46,540 nucleotides of DNA from NCBI RefSeq assembly GCF_000003815.2, contig NC_049985.1, positions 16,449,604 to 16,496,143 of the forward strand, given 5' to 3'. Made by a program: the position numbers and the translations under genes. Origin of the DNA: Branchiostoma floridae (taxonomy: Eukaryota > Chordata > Leptocardii > Amphioxiformes > Branchiostomatidae). Positions 24,201 to 39,200 of the stretch are shown in pieces. Position 1 is the stretch's first letter; every line of letters starts with the position of its first letter. The notes beneath the pieces were generated by a model that searched no databases, was not told the origin of the DNA, and was given only the letters and a program-made list of their open reading frames with translations.

Positions 24201-27200
24201 GTACCGAAGTCATTGTCTTTATTGTATGCATTCCTAAGAACAGGTACAAGTATGTTAAGGAAGTTAGCAAGTTTAGACAATGAACTTAAGTCTAGAATTG
24301 AAATCAAGGAAGCCCTCTTCAATACCTGTATTTATCCTTCTTCCTTTTCTTCTTCTCGGGAACCTCCTTGTCTGGTGGTATGTCTTCATCGTCCCCAGCC
24401 TTTAACGACTGGCTGTAGTGCAGCAGCTGGCAGGTGATGGAGTCCAGGGACAGGACAGCCAGGGAAGCACACGGGCCCTGCAGGTACAGGTCTGACTTGG
24501 CGCCAGCCACCGAGGCTTGTAGGATGGAGATGTTGATCTAGAGGAACATGAAATATCATGTTTTTGTTAAGAATAAATATGTTTAGTGCAAGTTCATGCC
24601 CAAGGGCTAATTGCAGGTACAAACAACACGTGTGATAAGGAAAGTATAAACTTTAAGGTGCTAAGAACTAAATTCTAGAAACCTTACAACCCTGACTTCT
24701 AACACACCATATTACATACATGTACATACAGTACATGTTTCATTTGGTTTGGGGACCTTTCAACTTAAAATAATATTTACTGAAGTCGAATCATAGCTTT
24801 TTAAATATGCCACAATACTTTGGAGCAATTTCAACAATTGAGCATAATTGAGCTCAACAGCAACCATTTCTCCGACATTTAGATGTAATAGCAACTGTTA
24901 CTGTCTGTAACATGTAACATGTCCTGTTGTAATAATAATGCCTCTGTTCCAAGGGGAAGTGGTATACACTTCCACAGTTGCTGGTAGAGGAGCTACACAA
25001 AATACATATCTTATTAGTAAGAGCTTAGCATGTTATACTAAATTATATATATATTTACTTTAATTTAGCATTTTAACTACACTTGATGTATGCAATGATG
25101 AACAAAGAATGATTACTGCCTCACCCTTGCCACTGAGACCAGGATCTGTAGACTGGAAGTCTTACTGGTGGGGATGCCCGACCCTTCGTCTCCGTTCCCG
25201 TTCTCTGCCGCCCTCCCCTCCGCAGACAGCCTGTTCTGACACTGCACCTCCCTAAGACACTTGCTGTGCAGTTTATCCACCAGGACTGAGGCATGCATGG
25301 TCTGCAGCTGTGGGGTGGCAGCTTCCACTAGCCTGGGTCAGGAGGATGAGTTTACAGTAAATCAACCAATTCAACATACTGTGTAATGATTTGTAGGGAA
25401 CATCGTTCATCTACATTCATAAACATTCACAACAGGAAAACTGTTGGCTGTGGGGTGGCAGCTTCCACTAGCCTGGGTCACGAAAATCAATTCAACACAA
25501 TGATTTGTAGCAAACATGGTTCATGTACTGTATGTTCATAAACATTAAGGAAAACTGGTGGCTGTGGTCTAGCGGCTTCCACTAGCCTGGGTTAGGAGGA
25601 TGAGTTTACAGAATAAAGAGACTCTTTTTACAAAACTGACAATGCTTCATTCTCACTGATGTTTCGGTGACTGTCAATTTCTTCAGGGCGATTCTGACTG
25701 GTTCACATTGTACTACAGGACAGGTGTCGCTGCTCACAGTTCAGATGCGGTCACAAAACGTAATGTATATACATTATGTACAGGAAGCTTCATGGAAAAT
25801 ATTTACAATGTGGTCCCAAATGCAAAGTCCAAATGTCCCTGTCCATGAATAATTTCATTGGTAAGTATTTGAACAGTTAAGAGTTACATGATGTACAATG
25901 ACAAGGTAATATCAGTCATAATTGCCCTGAGAAATGTGACACCAAATAATGTTACTCTTTGGTATTGAGTAAAGAAGTTTGTTATTCAAAGTCTCAGATA
26001 CACAATGTACAGTGGTTACATTAAGATACAAAGATACTGACCGTTCGGTGGCCTCCAGAGCCAGAGGAGACAGCAGGATGTTGATGGAACCCTTCACCTT
26101 CACAATGGCTCCAGTCTTAGACACATGGTCTTCTAAAGTGTCTCCTGTGAAAAAAAAATTAAGAAACTTTTAATGTTATCATCTGACACAGGGCCTTAAA
26201 ATCCTTTTTTCTCCATACCTGCACTGGTGCAGGTTACATTGAATATTACCTGCACCACACAAAATCTTACCTACACCACTCTGCATTTAGGAAGAATGGA
26301 TCATACTAAGATTGTTCAGGAACCATTGCAATTTAGTCTTTTATATTTCATAAGTGGTAAAAGTCAATGCAGCTAATGTCCTACACTAGCAATAACAATC
26401 CATACACACCTACAATGTACAGATTGGACATTTATGTATAAAACCCAGTACATGGACCAGTGCACGTTAGGTGCAGGTAGACACCAGAAATACCTGCACA
26501 GCTCCAATTTTACCTGCACTAACCTGCATATGCAGGTAGTATTTCGAGCCCTGTGACATATACATCTACACGTACATTCAATTGTATAAATATCCCACAT
26601 TATGTATACCATTGTAGGTATATTATCACTTTGATCATGTCATCTGTATCTTTCTCCTCCCTCATGATCTCAATGAAAAGCTTGTTTTGAAGCACTTAAA
26701 AAAAAAACAAGTTGACACTGCTACCAGTACTGACCGGTTCCTGTTGCTGGACAGTCCTCTTCATATGACTCCTGTCTGGACTTGTCAAATGACTGATCAC
26801 ACGATTCTCCTCCCTGAAGCCCCTCAACTTCATCCTTATAGACCACTGGAGATGGGAAACAACAGAGATTTGAATCTAACTCAGAGAGTTCACTTAAACC
26901 ACTCAAAACCAAACCAAACCAAACTTATTAGGTAAGACATAATATTTATTCTATATAATAGATAAAAGAACAATTGTATAGAACACAAAGACATGGCTGT
27001 TAAGTTGAGCATGACCTTCGCAGAGAAAGGAATAGAAAAGAATGAGATTGAATTTTCTATTCACATAAAATAGACTCACTGCCATCTAATCTGAAGGGAA
27101 CTATGACAATTAACAGCTACATATATTTTGACACTAGTGTGACAAGAATATGACATACCCATTCATAATATCAAGTCCACTTTAGTATCAAACAAGTTTA

Positions 27201-30200
27201 ATACGATTACACTGTAATTGTAACAATATAGAAAGCTTCATAAGACTTAGACTAAAGATATGATCTGATGTTATTTTCCTGACCTGTTGTAGAAGAGATC
27301 CCACTGTTCAGTGTGTTGAAGATTGGAATTGTGGGAGGGCCTTCACTCCAACTTGTCTTCAAACGATTGGTCCTCCTCATCCCGAAATCCTCTTCTACAA
27401 CAGCTGGTTTGGTGGCAGCCTGTGCCGGGTTCCAGTTCATGGCTTCGCACTGCGTCAGGTGCTTTGCGTATAGCGCCATCAGGTCTCCATCTGCCGTTAT
27501 CGGCATGTTTACCACGGAGACATCCTCGCTGATGTCGAAGTCGACGAGGTCTTCCTGCGTGGACACTGCCGACAGGAAGGACTGGTTGGAAGCCACGGAG
27601 ATGCTCCGCTGGTGCAGGGTGGGGGTGCTCTTCACCGAGCGGGTGGCCGCGTGCAGCTGCCGGATGTCCCGTCCGCTGAACACCTCTTCGCTCGTGGCGC
27701 TCCCCAGTTCCTCGTCGGCAGAGTAGAACGACTCGACGGACACCATGGAGCTACCGGACGTCAGCGTGTGCTGGCTCCGGTACAAGGGCTGGTCGCTCTG
27801 CACTGACTGCTTGGAGCCCGCTCGTTGAACGCTCCGGGGAAGGGAGCTGGTGTTGTCCGCGATGTAGGAATGCTCGGAAGCGAAGTGGACGCTGGTCTGG
27901 CTACTGGACTTGTCCGTGGCGGTGGTGACCTGGCTCTTGTCACTACCAAGGCGGCCTCTGGTGATTGGCTGGATGAGGAGAGGGTCCGTCTCCTGTGGAC
28001 TGACAGGGCTGACCACATCGGCCTGGTGATGCAGTAGGAGGGGGTACTGGTCATCTACAGGAGTTCCTGAAGTGTAGAAAGGGTGTAAAATCGGTGGTTA
28101 TAACACTGGAAAATGACAATGATTTTACTGAGAATCCAGCTTTGATCAAGAAATGGGCAAGACGCTACATCCAAAACAATAACATTTACCATGCTCCAAT
28201 ACAATTCAGAATTTTTTTTTCTATCAGATTCTCAAACAAACTAGCCAAAAGGGAGTATAAAAATGTAGCAGGTATAAATATAATAATAGGTTTGGATACC
28301 AGGTTTTAGGCAAGCAAATAAACATACACAGTAGCTGTAAATGCCCTTATATGTGCAGAATATGGTCCTCAGTGTTTCTTGGAGGTTTAAGTTTGTGGCA
28401 GCTGTATAGCAACATACAGTATAGTAATCATGGAAACACCAGTTTTAGGTTTGCAGCGAAGGAGTTATTGTGGCAACCGTACTCATGTCCATAAATCCAC
28501 TGCAAGAATTTCACGAATGAATGTAACAATACACTTAAGAATCCCTGATACACAAAACAGCAGACAAACCTGGCTCAGACACTGAACCACCCTTTAATGT
28601 GGTAGTAGTTGAGCTTGAAGTACAGGTAGATATTCTTGTACTCGGGGTAGCCTTGACAGTCTCAGAGGAGGAGTTCAGTTCCTTGGTAGTGGACAAAGTG
28701 TCTTCTGATCTCCTACCAGACTTACTACTGTCCAGCCTGAGGTCAAAGTCTCGGTAGGAGGCCCTCCAGCGGCTGTTGCGACAAAGAGCCGGGATGCCGG
28801 GCTCAAACAAGCTTTCTCCATACTTTGGTGCCTTGATGGAAGATACAGACATGTACATAATTAGACAAACATAGCACCAACTTTCAACTGTCAACTATAG
28901 CCAGTATGCACATGCAAGTAAATTTTGACAAGCTGTTAACGGTTTTCAAAGTTCTTATTTGAAACTGAAAGTAAAATAAAACCAGGTAAGCTCATTGAAG
29001 AACTAAACTATTATCTTCCACTGGTCATGAGAGAAAATACATGTAACGCTAGTTCACCTTTATCCATTGGGTAACATATATCTGTTGTTTTTCAAAACAG
29101 GGTATTTAGGCATATCAAGCCGATGGGTGGTAGTTTAAACTGCAATATACTGAAAATATTGTAATTTGAAACCAATGTCCGTTGACGTGATATCCCCAAA
29201 TACTCTGTTTTTAAAAGCAACGGATAGAGGTTACCCAACGAATAAAGGTGAACTAGCGTTACATGTACATACTGTGTACAGTTATCAAAAGTTCATTGCA
29301 CAGGGAAATTCCCCTTGCTCTTTTTGAAAAGCACTTGTCAATGGTCTGTGGACCATGGCTTAGTCCCATCCTAATGACTGCAACTCTTCTAAGTGCCATG
29401 CATGTTACTGGTGAGTGACTTCAACTGGGATTTGAACTCCCAACCACTTGGTTCAGAGGAAGGATTGCTAACAGCCAGACTAGGCCCACTACTTACTTGA
29501 TGTCTGAATGCCTCCCTGTTCTCCTGTGTGATTGGTTCCTGCCAGGAGATGAAGAAGATGCAGCCGCCATGGCAACCACACTTGCTGATGACATCCCTGG
29601 TCAGACCCATCTCTTCAGGAGACCACAGGAACCATAGTCTGGGCAAGAAATAGTCAAGACATACATTTGTAACATTTTGTAGAAACTTTTAATAGTTGTA
29701 TTACCCTCTATGGAAATAGGTACATAACTTGTACATGTAGCAGGTCTTTGAACAAAATTTTGTTCTTACTCCTGATACTGCACCTTGTTGAGTATCAACA
29801 AGATATGTTTTACTAAGCTAAAAACATATCAACACATGCCATAAGACATAATGGTTTTTGTCTTCATAGTCTTACCTAACCAACATTAGGCCAAAAACTT
29901 GGGAATTTTAGTTATACCGGTAATTGTGTATTACTGGGACTGCTTTTGTGACAGATAAACTTAGAAGATCTGTTTCAAATCAATGAGATTTTTAGGAACT
30001 GTACACATTTTGCATTTTTTTAAAATTCAATATCCTTAGAAAAGCTTTTTCTTGATCATTCTTTAAAATAAGTAGAGTTCAAAGTGGTCCTTTAAATGTT
30101 AAAAGGAGTTTTATCAGCAAAGTCCTGCCTTCTTTTGGATACTTTACTGCTTAGGTAACGTGAAGAATGCAAGTAAATGAAAGTGTCTGACTACTAGTAG

Positions 30201-33200
30201 GTACCTCTGATACTTCTTGTCATGGTTCCTAAGAAAGTCATCCTGAGCTTGCTGCAGTTCCAGACATTCAATGGCCAGGGCAACCTCCGTATGGATGGGT
30301 CCCAGTGAGAAACTGCCTGCCTCTAACCAGAGGGGCTGGGGTGTGGGGCTGGCCCCTCCCAGTCTCCCCGGTGGGGGGGCAGAATGGTTGAAGGTAGAGG
30401 GTGAGGTCTGAGTGATGTACTGATGAAGCTGCAGCTCTGGGATGGCCACGGTGATGCCTTCCTTTACCTTAGGACTGTGGAGGTTACAGTTGGAGATGTG
30501 GAGGGAGCTCGTCTGTCGGAGAAAAAAATACAGAAAAGCTTCAAACAATAAAGTGAAGACCTCAAAACAAATTTCTTGCATTATTCAATACTGTGAATTT
30601 TTTTACTAAATCCTATCTAATGCGTTTTCCTGCCAGCCTGTGGGACAAACCAACCAATCTCAAGATACACCGTCTTTTGTTTCACATCCTCTAAGACAAC
30701 CAATCACACAGAACAAAAACTGTTTTTCATGGAGGTAACAAGCAAAACATTTTTCATGGAGGTAACAAGCAAAACGTTCCATAAACATTCCAACAAAGTA
30801 GAAATGCTGGTTGCTCTGAAGTGCAGCTATGGCATATTTAACTCTCCAACTTTCAAGGATCAAAGTTATACTTAGCTTTTATTTTTAAGTCATTTTACAA
30901 TTTCTATACCAGACATTCAATGAGCACATTAAAGATCCCACTGCAAAAAGTAAAGCTGGGATGGACCTAGGCTTCTGTATCTATTGTATCTATATAGCGG
31001 GTATTACTGCCATTCAGCATAACACACCAGCTTCACAGGCACGCGGTGCAGCAGCAGCTGGTTATATCACGCTGAACGACCCATCACACCTTTCTTCTTC
31101 TTTTCTTTCGTTTTGAGGCTACCAACTTCAACTTGCTGAAGACCTTTGTAGCCTATAGAATCATTTTTTTTCACTTGAGTGAAGAGAGGAAAGTTGTGTA
31201 AAGGGCCTTTCCCAAGGGCACAAGATTGGCGACACGGCGGGGTTCGAACTCAGGACCTTCTAGACCTGAGTCAAACATGCTGCAGATTGCGCCACGCGGT
31301 CCCACCTAGCTTCTAGTTCAAGAGACAGGGCTGCTAACTACTGGACTATGCATGCTACATGCCAAAAAAAATCAGCCTTACCTGAAGCTGGCATGCACAC
31401 CCACTCTCTACCACAAACAGGTCCACCTTCTGAACCTCCAGGGTTAACATCTTGTACTTGACCAGGAACTCGGTAGGGCAGGGGAAGGGGTAGTCGTCCT
31501 TGTGTGGACAGCTGGGCTGGGGGTTGTCGTGTTGGCAGAACTCGTACGGTAGCGGGCGCATGAAGTCCGACTCACTGGCGTCAAACAGGAACAACGCAGT
31601 CTCCAAGACATCAACAATAGTCTCAATCTATGGAAAACAATGCATTCGGTATCAGCGAGAACATTATATAGGGACATGTCATTGGTATCAGGGTATTGGG
31701 TATTATTCTTTGTCCTTATCAGAGAATCATATTGTAACAGTTTTTTATTTGCTTGTCGGGGCATGAAAAGTTACCTACCCATCTTAAAGTTGCAAAATGA
31801 AGGATGTTAAATTTTATGAATGTTCGAATATCAAATGTTTTTCCCTTACTAAATAAACCATAATTTTTCCTCTGCTCTTCTTAAGCAGGCTTGTCTGATA
31901 CAATATTAATCTTAAAAGTTTAATATACAAACATGTACGCATTGAGGTTTCCCAAACACTTATCAACAAGAGTAGGAGTTAATTTCAAAGTGAGTAAACG
32001 ATTACCTTACTGTTTGGTTTTAGGCAGCTTGTACCTACTGTACAAAACAAACACACTTTGATTTACAACTTGTATAAATAAATTTTGATGGAGGGAAAGG
32101 TCTGTGAAAATGAAAGGAAAGATCTAGAGCCCCTTACGTGAGGAGGGGTGATCTTGCCGCTGATTTCTCCCAGCTGTAGTTGTACGAGCCAGGCGTACTC
32201 TAACGTGTCGCTGCCCAGCGGACGGTCCTTGTCGGAGAACATGGCGTGTCCCCGCATCTGTAACCCTGACAGGTGCAGCTGGCCATCCTTCAGGTGCGCC
32301 TCAGACATGGGTCTCTGTGAGAATGAATGAAAGAGCTTTAATGGAACGTTGAATTGTATCTTTTGTGTACTACATAATTGTATTTAGACCTCTGATCTCC
32401 TCCACCCTTGAAATCTTGAAAAACGGCTAAGGCTGAAGATGTACCAAGGTTAAATAAAGGTTGAAAAAAAACAAAACATGTCTATCCTCCTCCAAGCTAA
32501 GTATGGGTCCTGGTTACATGTGTGAAGTACTGAAGAATGAGGCATTTAACTACATCTACAAAATGACTAATGTATGCAATGTATCAGTTCAACTTTTTGC
32601 TTCTTTAGACAGCTGTAAAGAAAAATGTACATGTATAACAAAAAAGTAATCACATGTGTACAGCCATTGTTTGTATTTTCTTAATTTTATAATATATCAT
32701 AAACACTAATATCAATGACTGTGATGTAGGTAATCCTACACAAAAATTGAGTCAGAACTTACCATTCATTGTTGACATCAACTACAATAGCAACTGTTAC
32801 AGTAACAACTACAACAAAATGGCTTTGGTAGCACCTCACATTAGGTTGAATACTATATGAAAATAAAAATAATGTTCCTCTGACATAACCTGAGAAATCT
32901 ACTTGGCCAACCTTTTGGTAAGTCCTCAGCTACTTTCTAGAATGAACAGTTATCTATAATGTGTTTTCGTGTCTAATTACAGAAGTGCAGGGTTGCTACC
33001 TTACCTTGATATTGTCAGTGATGGAGGCTGTGATGGGGGATATGTGCAGCTGCAATAATGTCTCATAGTAGTTCTTCCTCATCTCAAAACACAGCTTGTC
33101 AAAGTGTAGGGTTGGGCAGGGTGGATCCCTGGGACTGCATTGCTATTCAAAAAAAAAGGATATGTTGTTATTAAGTTTGAAACAATACAGTTGCAATTAA

Positions 33201-36200
33201 TTTTGTCCCTTTTGGTTAGAAGATAAGCCCAGAAAGGCTGTGTACATTGTTTGATATTGTGGTGTTAGCCTCACATATCAAAATTCTGCATATCAAGGAA
33301 ACCCAACACTCTTATCAATCAAGAAGAGTAGAGGTGACCCAATCAATGTGTTTGGGTGAAAAATGTGAACCGTAACACTACTACTAGCTTGTAGAAAATG
33401 CCGCATGCATCTTTTTAAGTTACAATTTAGCTACATGTCAATCAAAATCATTTCAAATTCATTTGCATGTACAGCAATCATTGACAGCAAAACTATTTGA
33501 CAACATTCATACTACTACAAGCACGATAATGATTTGATCGGAGAATTTGTCATACCCTAGGTATTCTTGCTGTGACATCATTGACTGCAATCTGTACAGT
33601 AACTGCCAGGGGGCGCAGCGTGACCAGGCTTGCCAGAAGCTCTTCCAGTTGAGTGGTGCCCTCCTCCTGAACTTTATCTGGGTCTCGCCCAGGTCGGGCC
33701 AAGTCTGTGAACTTCATGTCAGCTCCAAAGTAGTTTTCCTGGAGATGACATAAGGTTCAGAAAAAGGTGAGAGTTTTGATACATTTGTATTGGGAAACTA
33801 ATTTATTCACTGCCCCTGGTGCTGAACAACATCCACACAACCATCCCCATCCCTGGTGCTGAACAACATTCACACCTCCATCCCTGTCCCTGGTGCTGAA
33901 CAACAACATTCACACATCTATCCCTGTCCCTGGTGCTGAACAACAACATTCACACATCTATCCCTGTCCCTGGTGCTGAACAACAACATTCACACATCTA
34001 TCCCTGTCCCTGGTGCTGAACAACAACATTCACACATCTATCCCTGTCCCAGGTGATGACAACAACATTCACACATCTATCCCTGTCCCTGGTACTGAAC
34101 AACAACATTCACACATCCATCCCTGTCCCTGAATAACAACATTCACACATCTATCCCTGTCCCTGGTACTGAACAACAACATTCACACATCTATCCCTGT
34201 CCCTGGTGCTGAACAACAACATTCAGACATCTATTCCTGTCTCTGGTGCTGAACAACAACATTCAGACATCTATCCCTGTCCCTGGTGCTGAACAACAAC
34301 ATTCAGACATCTATTCCTGTCTCTGGTGCTGAACAACAACATTCACACATCCATCCCTGTCCCTGGTGCTGAACAACAACATTGACACATCTATCCCTGT
34401 CCCTGGTCCTGAACGACAACATTCACACACCCATCTATATTTCAAACACTACCTGATCCTCTAAATCATATCTGAGACAGTTCTCACCTTAAAGTTGAAG
34501 AACATGCGGAGGAAGGTGGCATACAGGGTGATAACAGAGGGTCCCACGTCAACCTCTACATCTATCCTGTCTGGACTGATGCTGGACAGGTCCAAGTCTG
34601 CAATGGACGGGGACAGTCTGACTTTCCTCTTAGCACTGACTTCAGGTGTGCCCTGGGGCGTCGGCCGCAGACTCGACAGCATCTCTTCTTCTATATCTGA
34701 CACTGGGGAAGGATATGATATCAAGGTTAAGATGGCTTAACTTGAAGTGTCCCTGAGTCTTATTTGCAAGTTTTCTGACCCAAAAAATGGAACAGTATTC
34801 AAGTTACTGTATACATATAGGGTGAGATAACAATGGTAACAAGTGTAAGAAGTAACAAGAACTGCAATGGAATACAATTAAACATTTTGAATTTGACTTC
34901 TTTGTTTGGCAGCCAAAGAAGACAATGTGTTCTTGTGAGAATGATAAACATAACATGGATGTCATATTTTGGCACAGCATCAGCTATTTCCCTTAAGGTA
35001 GTGAAGAAGGCAACATATTCATATCCATTCACATGCATTACATATCATGATAGAGGTTATATTCACAATATATTAGAGTACATGGAATTTGACTTATCAA
35101 GCACATGCAAACTTATGTGCAAACAGAATAAACCAACATGCAAGATCTAGGACTATCAAAGTTTTTTTCAATACAAGCAAATCTGAATTAATTAGTTAAG
35201 ACTGCAGCAGATACATGAACAAAAAAGTTCAAAGACAAGCAAAATCAGATGGACAATTTTGAAGATTGCAATCATAAAATGAATAGAAATAAAGTTACCT
35301 TTTGATTTGACTGAAAATCATAAAACAAAATAAAAAATGTTAGCCAAACATGCCTAGTATAAAACACTCCTTTCCTCAAATATCATAAACGAGAAAGCAA
35401 TCAAAACATCAAAATCAAAACACAAAAATGACAAAAAATGCAACACAGGTGCAAGACAGTGCATGCCAACGTAAAATGCCGTCCTTCTGCTTGTTGCCAT
35501 GGTAACTTGTTGAGTGGCATGCACGTGACCACACCTGTGCGGGGGAGGAGGTGGCCCTTACTTTCCTCTGGCATGATGGGATGGTAGGTGTAGCCCAGAC
35601 ACATAGACATGGCTGGTACATGCCACGTGTCCACCCAACCAGCACTGTAACATAACAACACTGTTAGACACATCAGCCCCTCATTGGCCATGATTCATGA
35701 GTCATCTCATTGGTCAAAACAAAAGTCATCTCATTGGTCAAAACAAAATAAGCCATCTCATTGCTCAAACACATGAACTATCTCATTGCCAAGATTGGTC
35801 AAAACGAAATGAGTCATCTCTTTGGTCAAAACACATGAGCTATCCCGTTGATCTAAATACACAAGGCATTTCATTGGGCAAAACACAGCCATCTCCTTAT
35901 TGGTCAAAACATGTGAGCTGTCTACCCTTGTGTCAGGGACCCCAGCAGCAGCATAATCAAATTATACAGGATATTACTACTACTGCTGCTGCTACAATGA
36001 ACATTATCATATAGCCAGGCGCCGCGGACCAATCAGAAGGCCCCGTTCCACGTTGGTTATGACGCCGTAACACTTCGATTCCGGCCAGGCAGGTGCAAAT
36101 TAACACCAGTGGTGTTAATTCATTTTGAATTAACACCGGTGCTACGCTCACTCGGCGGTTTATTCGGTGGTTATCGCACCTGACCAGGGATGATCTCACC

Positions 36201-39200
36201 ATATACACCTCGGGCCGGGGCATTAACCCTTTATTGGTACATGAGCAATGATATTGGTTATCAACTATCCACTACATATCTTGTCCCTTTTTTGGATTAT
36301 CTAGTAATTAAAAGCTACTATGTGTCATTTCATTCAATGATACATAACGTTAAAGAAATTGTGCAATGAAATTCACACTTTATACCTGATTCTGTTTTAA
36401 CTAAATTACACTTTGAATTTCTGTTGATATGCATCCATTTCCAATAATGTTTTATATTTATCCAGGATGTCAAAAGACTCAAATGACTGATTTTTCACTA
36501 TGTTTAATGCCAGTCATACTCTCACTGCTATCTAAGGTTAGAAATATCTTGAATTCTAACATGACCAACAGAGTGTCCCTTGTTCTATAGAGGCCGCCCA
36601 TGTGCAATGTTTACCCCAAGTGTGTGATGTTTCTCCAGCCTTTGTCACAGTCAGCGGTGTCCTGTGCCGTTGTGGTGTATCTGCTGTTCTTGACCAGAGA
36701 CAGGAGGCAGTGCCGAGTGGTGTCCATCTCAGGGAGAAACAACCGTGCATCCAAAGACTTGCCCTGGTGCAGAAACATGCCTTTGGTTCATTCAGGTCAT
36801 TGCTATTACCAACCCCAATCTTGGTAGAAAACCTGTATCTGCATAGCCAGTATATTTATTAACAACCCTTTGGCATAACACACTAGCTTTGCTGGCATAT
36901 TGCAGACATGTGGCGATTTGCAGCAGCCAATTATACTACAATGGACGACCTGTCACACCTAACCTTTGCACAAGTCATCTAGCTTCAAGCATTACATAAA
37001 TCTGTCAGGTGAAGAATTTCCACATTTAGACTTACATTTGTATTTTTATAGACTTACATGGCTATATATTTTTTTAGACTTACATGGCTATTTTTCCATT
37101 TACATTTAAGTCGTCAGAAGAGAATTAGAACCTTTCATGGTCTTACTATGCAAGTGTACCCTAATCAGCTTGGTGCACAAAATGGCACTTGTACAGTATC
37201 TAAAATGCTAATAGCAGAACTAAGGTGAAATTTGTGGCTTTTCTGGACAAAAGTTTTGACAGCTTCGATTGCAATGGCAAACCATAGTGTTGATAATAAA
37301 GTAAGCTTTAAGGTTTGAAGAATGACAAATTATTATTATTTGCCCACAAAAAGAAGGTTAAGCAAAGTGGTGAGAGTGTGAGGTACATGTAGTTGAACCT
37401 ACCTGGATGAGGAAATTGATGCAGACAGTTTCAGGTAGGAAATCTGTGAAGGGCAGGTCAAAGGAGATGTCCACTCTCTCTCCTCCTATGGCCATGTTAC
37501 CTGGCATGCACAACAAAGATATACATGTGCATTAATATTATGTATAATATTCTTGTTTTATCATACCCATTGATTTAACAGTATGCCACAAACATATGAA
37601 AGCCTGTTTTAAGGGATACATGTACATGTTGCTATCATACAATAGAAATATTGTTCTATAAACTACACATGCAAGCTTTATTGCCACAACAATGACTTTT
37701 GTATGGAACAACTATTTGCAAGAAAGGGATACGGAATATATCTTAAAATTCTACTGACAAAAATTCTATACACTACATCACATGTATTTGATACTGTCAA
37801 CCCTACAGGAAAAACAGATATCTAGGCACACATAAAGCATACATAAAGCATATGTACTTTTATGAAAACAACGTAACCTATGTTTTAAAATTAAGGTGTG
37901 CATGAAGATTTGATTTCATGCAGTACAATTCAAGAACATCTTCAGTACTTTATCAACTGTGTCAAATAAAAGACAAGCCTGGCTATTCAAGATCAACTAT
38001 GAAGTCACTTTGATACATCACTGTGAATCTATATCAAAGATAATGAGCACAATGCTGTAATAACATTATTTTCTGATTTGGGACAAACCATTCTCATTGT
38101 CCTTGAGGGAGGAGCAGTCTATCCAGTTGTACTGGTTGGTGACCAGGATGAACTCAAACTCCTTGAGCGCCACGTTGAACTTCCATGTGTACGGCACAAA
38201 GCCCATGATGTCTGGAACCGTCTTACTGCCCCAGTCATCAATCAGATCTAAACATACAAGAGACAGATTTAGTTGATGCAAAGACCTATAGGCTTAATGT
38301 GTGTGTACCTTTGGTACCTTTTCAAACAATACCAAATAAACGGTGAATTTAAACACACTTTTTTAGTTGTTCTTAGTGATGACAATAAGGAAATAGATCT
38401 CTTGTAAATACCTTTAAGTTCGCGGGGATTTGATTTGCGGTAGTGGAAAAATGGAGTATTTGGAGTGGTTTTAAATTTGTGGTAGCGCCATAGACTGCAG
38501 TCTCCTACTACAATGGTAAAATGTTTGCGGTCGTTTTAAGTTCACGGTGAAATAGTCACCGCGAAAACTGCAAACATAAACCACCGCGAATATTTCGGCA
38601 TTTACAGTATTCAATCTCCAAGCTGATGTACAAATGTTGGAGACAGGCTTGTTTTAAATGCATCTGGCAGTCTGGTGTTTTGCACGTTTTTCTGTATCTT
38701 TCAATACTTTTTATAGAATGATACACGATTTTCATGTGCCAGTGGCAGTGCTTTTTACTAACTATATACATGTAGGATAAAAACTCATCTGAAAACCAGT
38801 CTTTACCCCGAGGATACTATCAGAAGAATTACAGCTAGCGGGTAATTGCTATTGGTTGTGCACAAAGAAACTTGATACCCAGTAAGTTACCAACCTGATA
38901 CTGTTTAAGGCAGTGTAGTCATGTTTGGAATGAAAACCACCTACCCATGATGAAGAACTTGTGTGCAAAGATGAAGTTGACTGTAGTTTTACAGGCCACA
39001 ATGTCACAGGACCACAGCTGGGGATGGTTCCACACAATGGGGTAGTGCACATCCATTGATATCTGAAGTAAATAATGATAATAACAACATTGTTCATCTT
39101 TAGTATTAATATCATTACTGGAAAATTGTTAAACTTTTGGTTATGAGAATCATCCAGGTAATGAGAACAACAATTTAAGAATCATTCAAGCAACCAAGGA

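Noticed and set aside
26189-26553. Confident hAT assignment with 8-bp target duplication
   Set aside because: The bases flanking the CAGGGC ends (ATCTGACA and TGACATAT) do not match, so only a tentative call is kept.
27313-27726. 137-codon plus-strand open frame
   Set aside because: Antisense shadow of BLTP1 exon 19; long only because that exon is GC-rich and lacks stops on the other strand.
31227-31303. tRNA gene
   Set aside because: A- and B-box-like sequences are present, but acceptor and anticodon stems do not pair and a SINE body and tail follow.
33822-34438. CRISPR array
   Set aside because: The repeats are contiguous 40-bp units without unique spacers, in a eukaryotic intron; it is a minisatellite.
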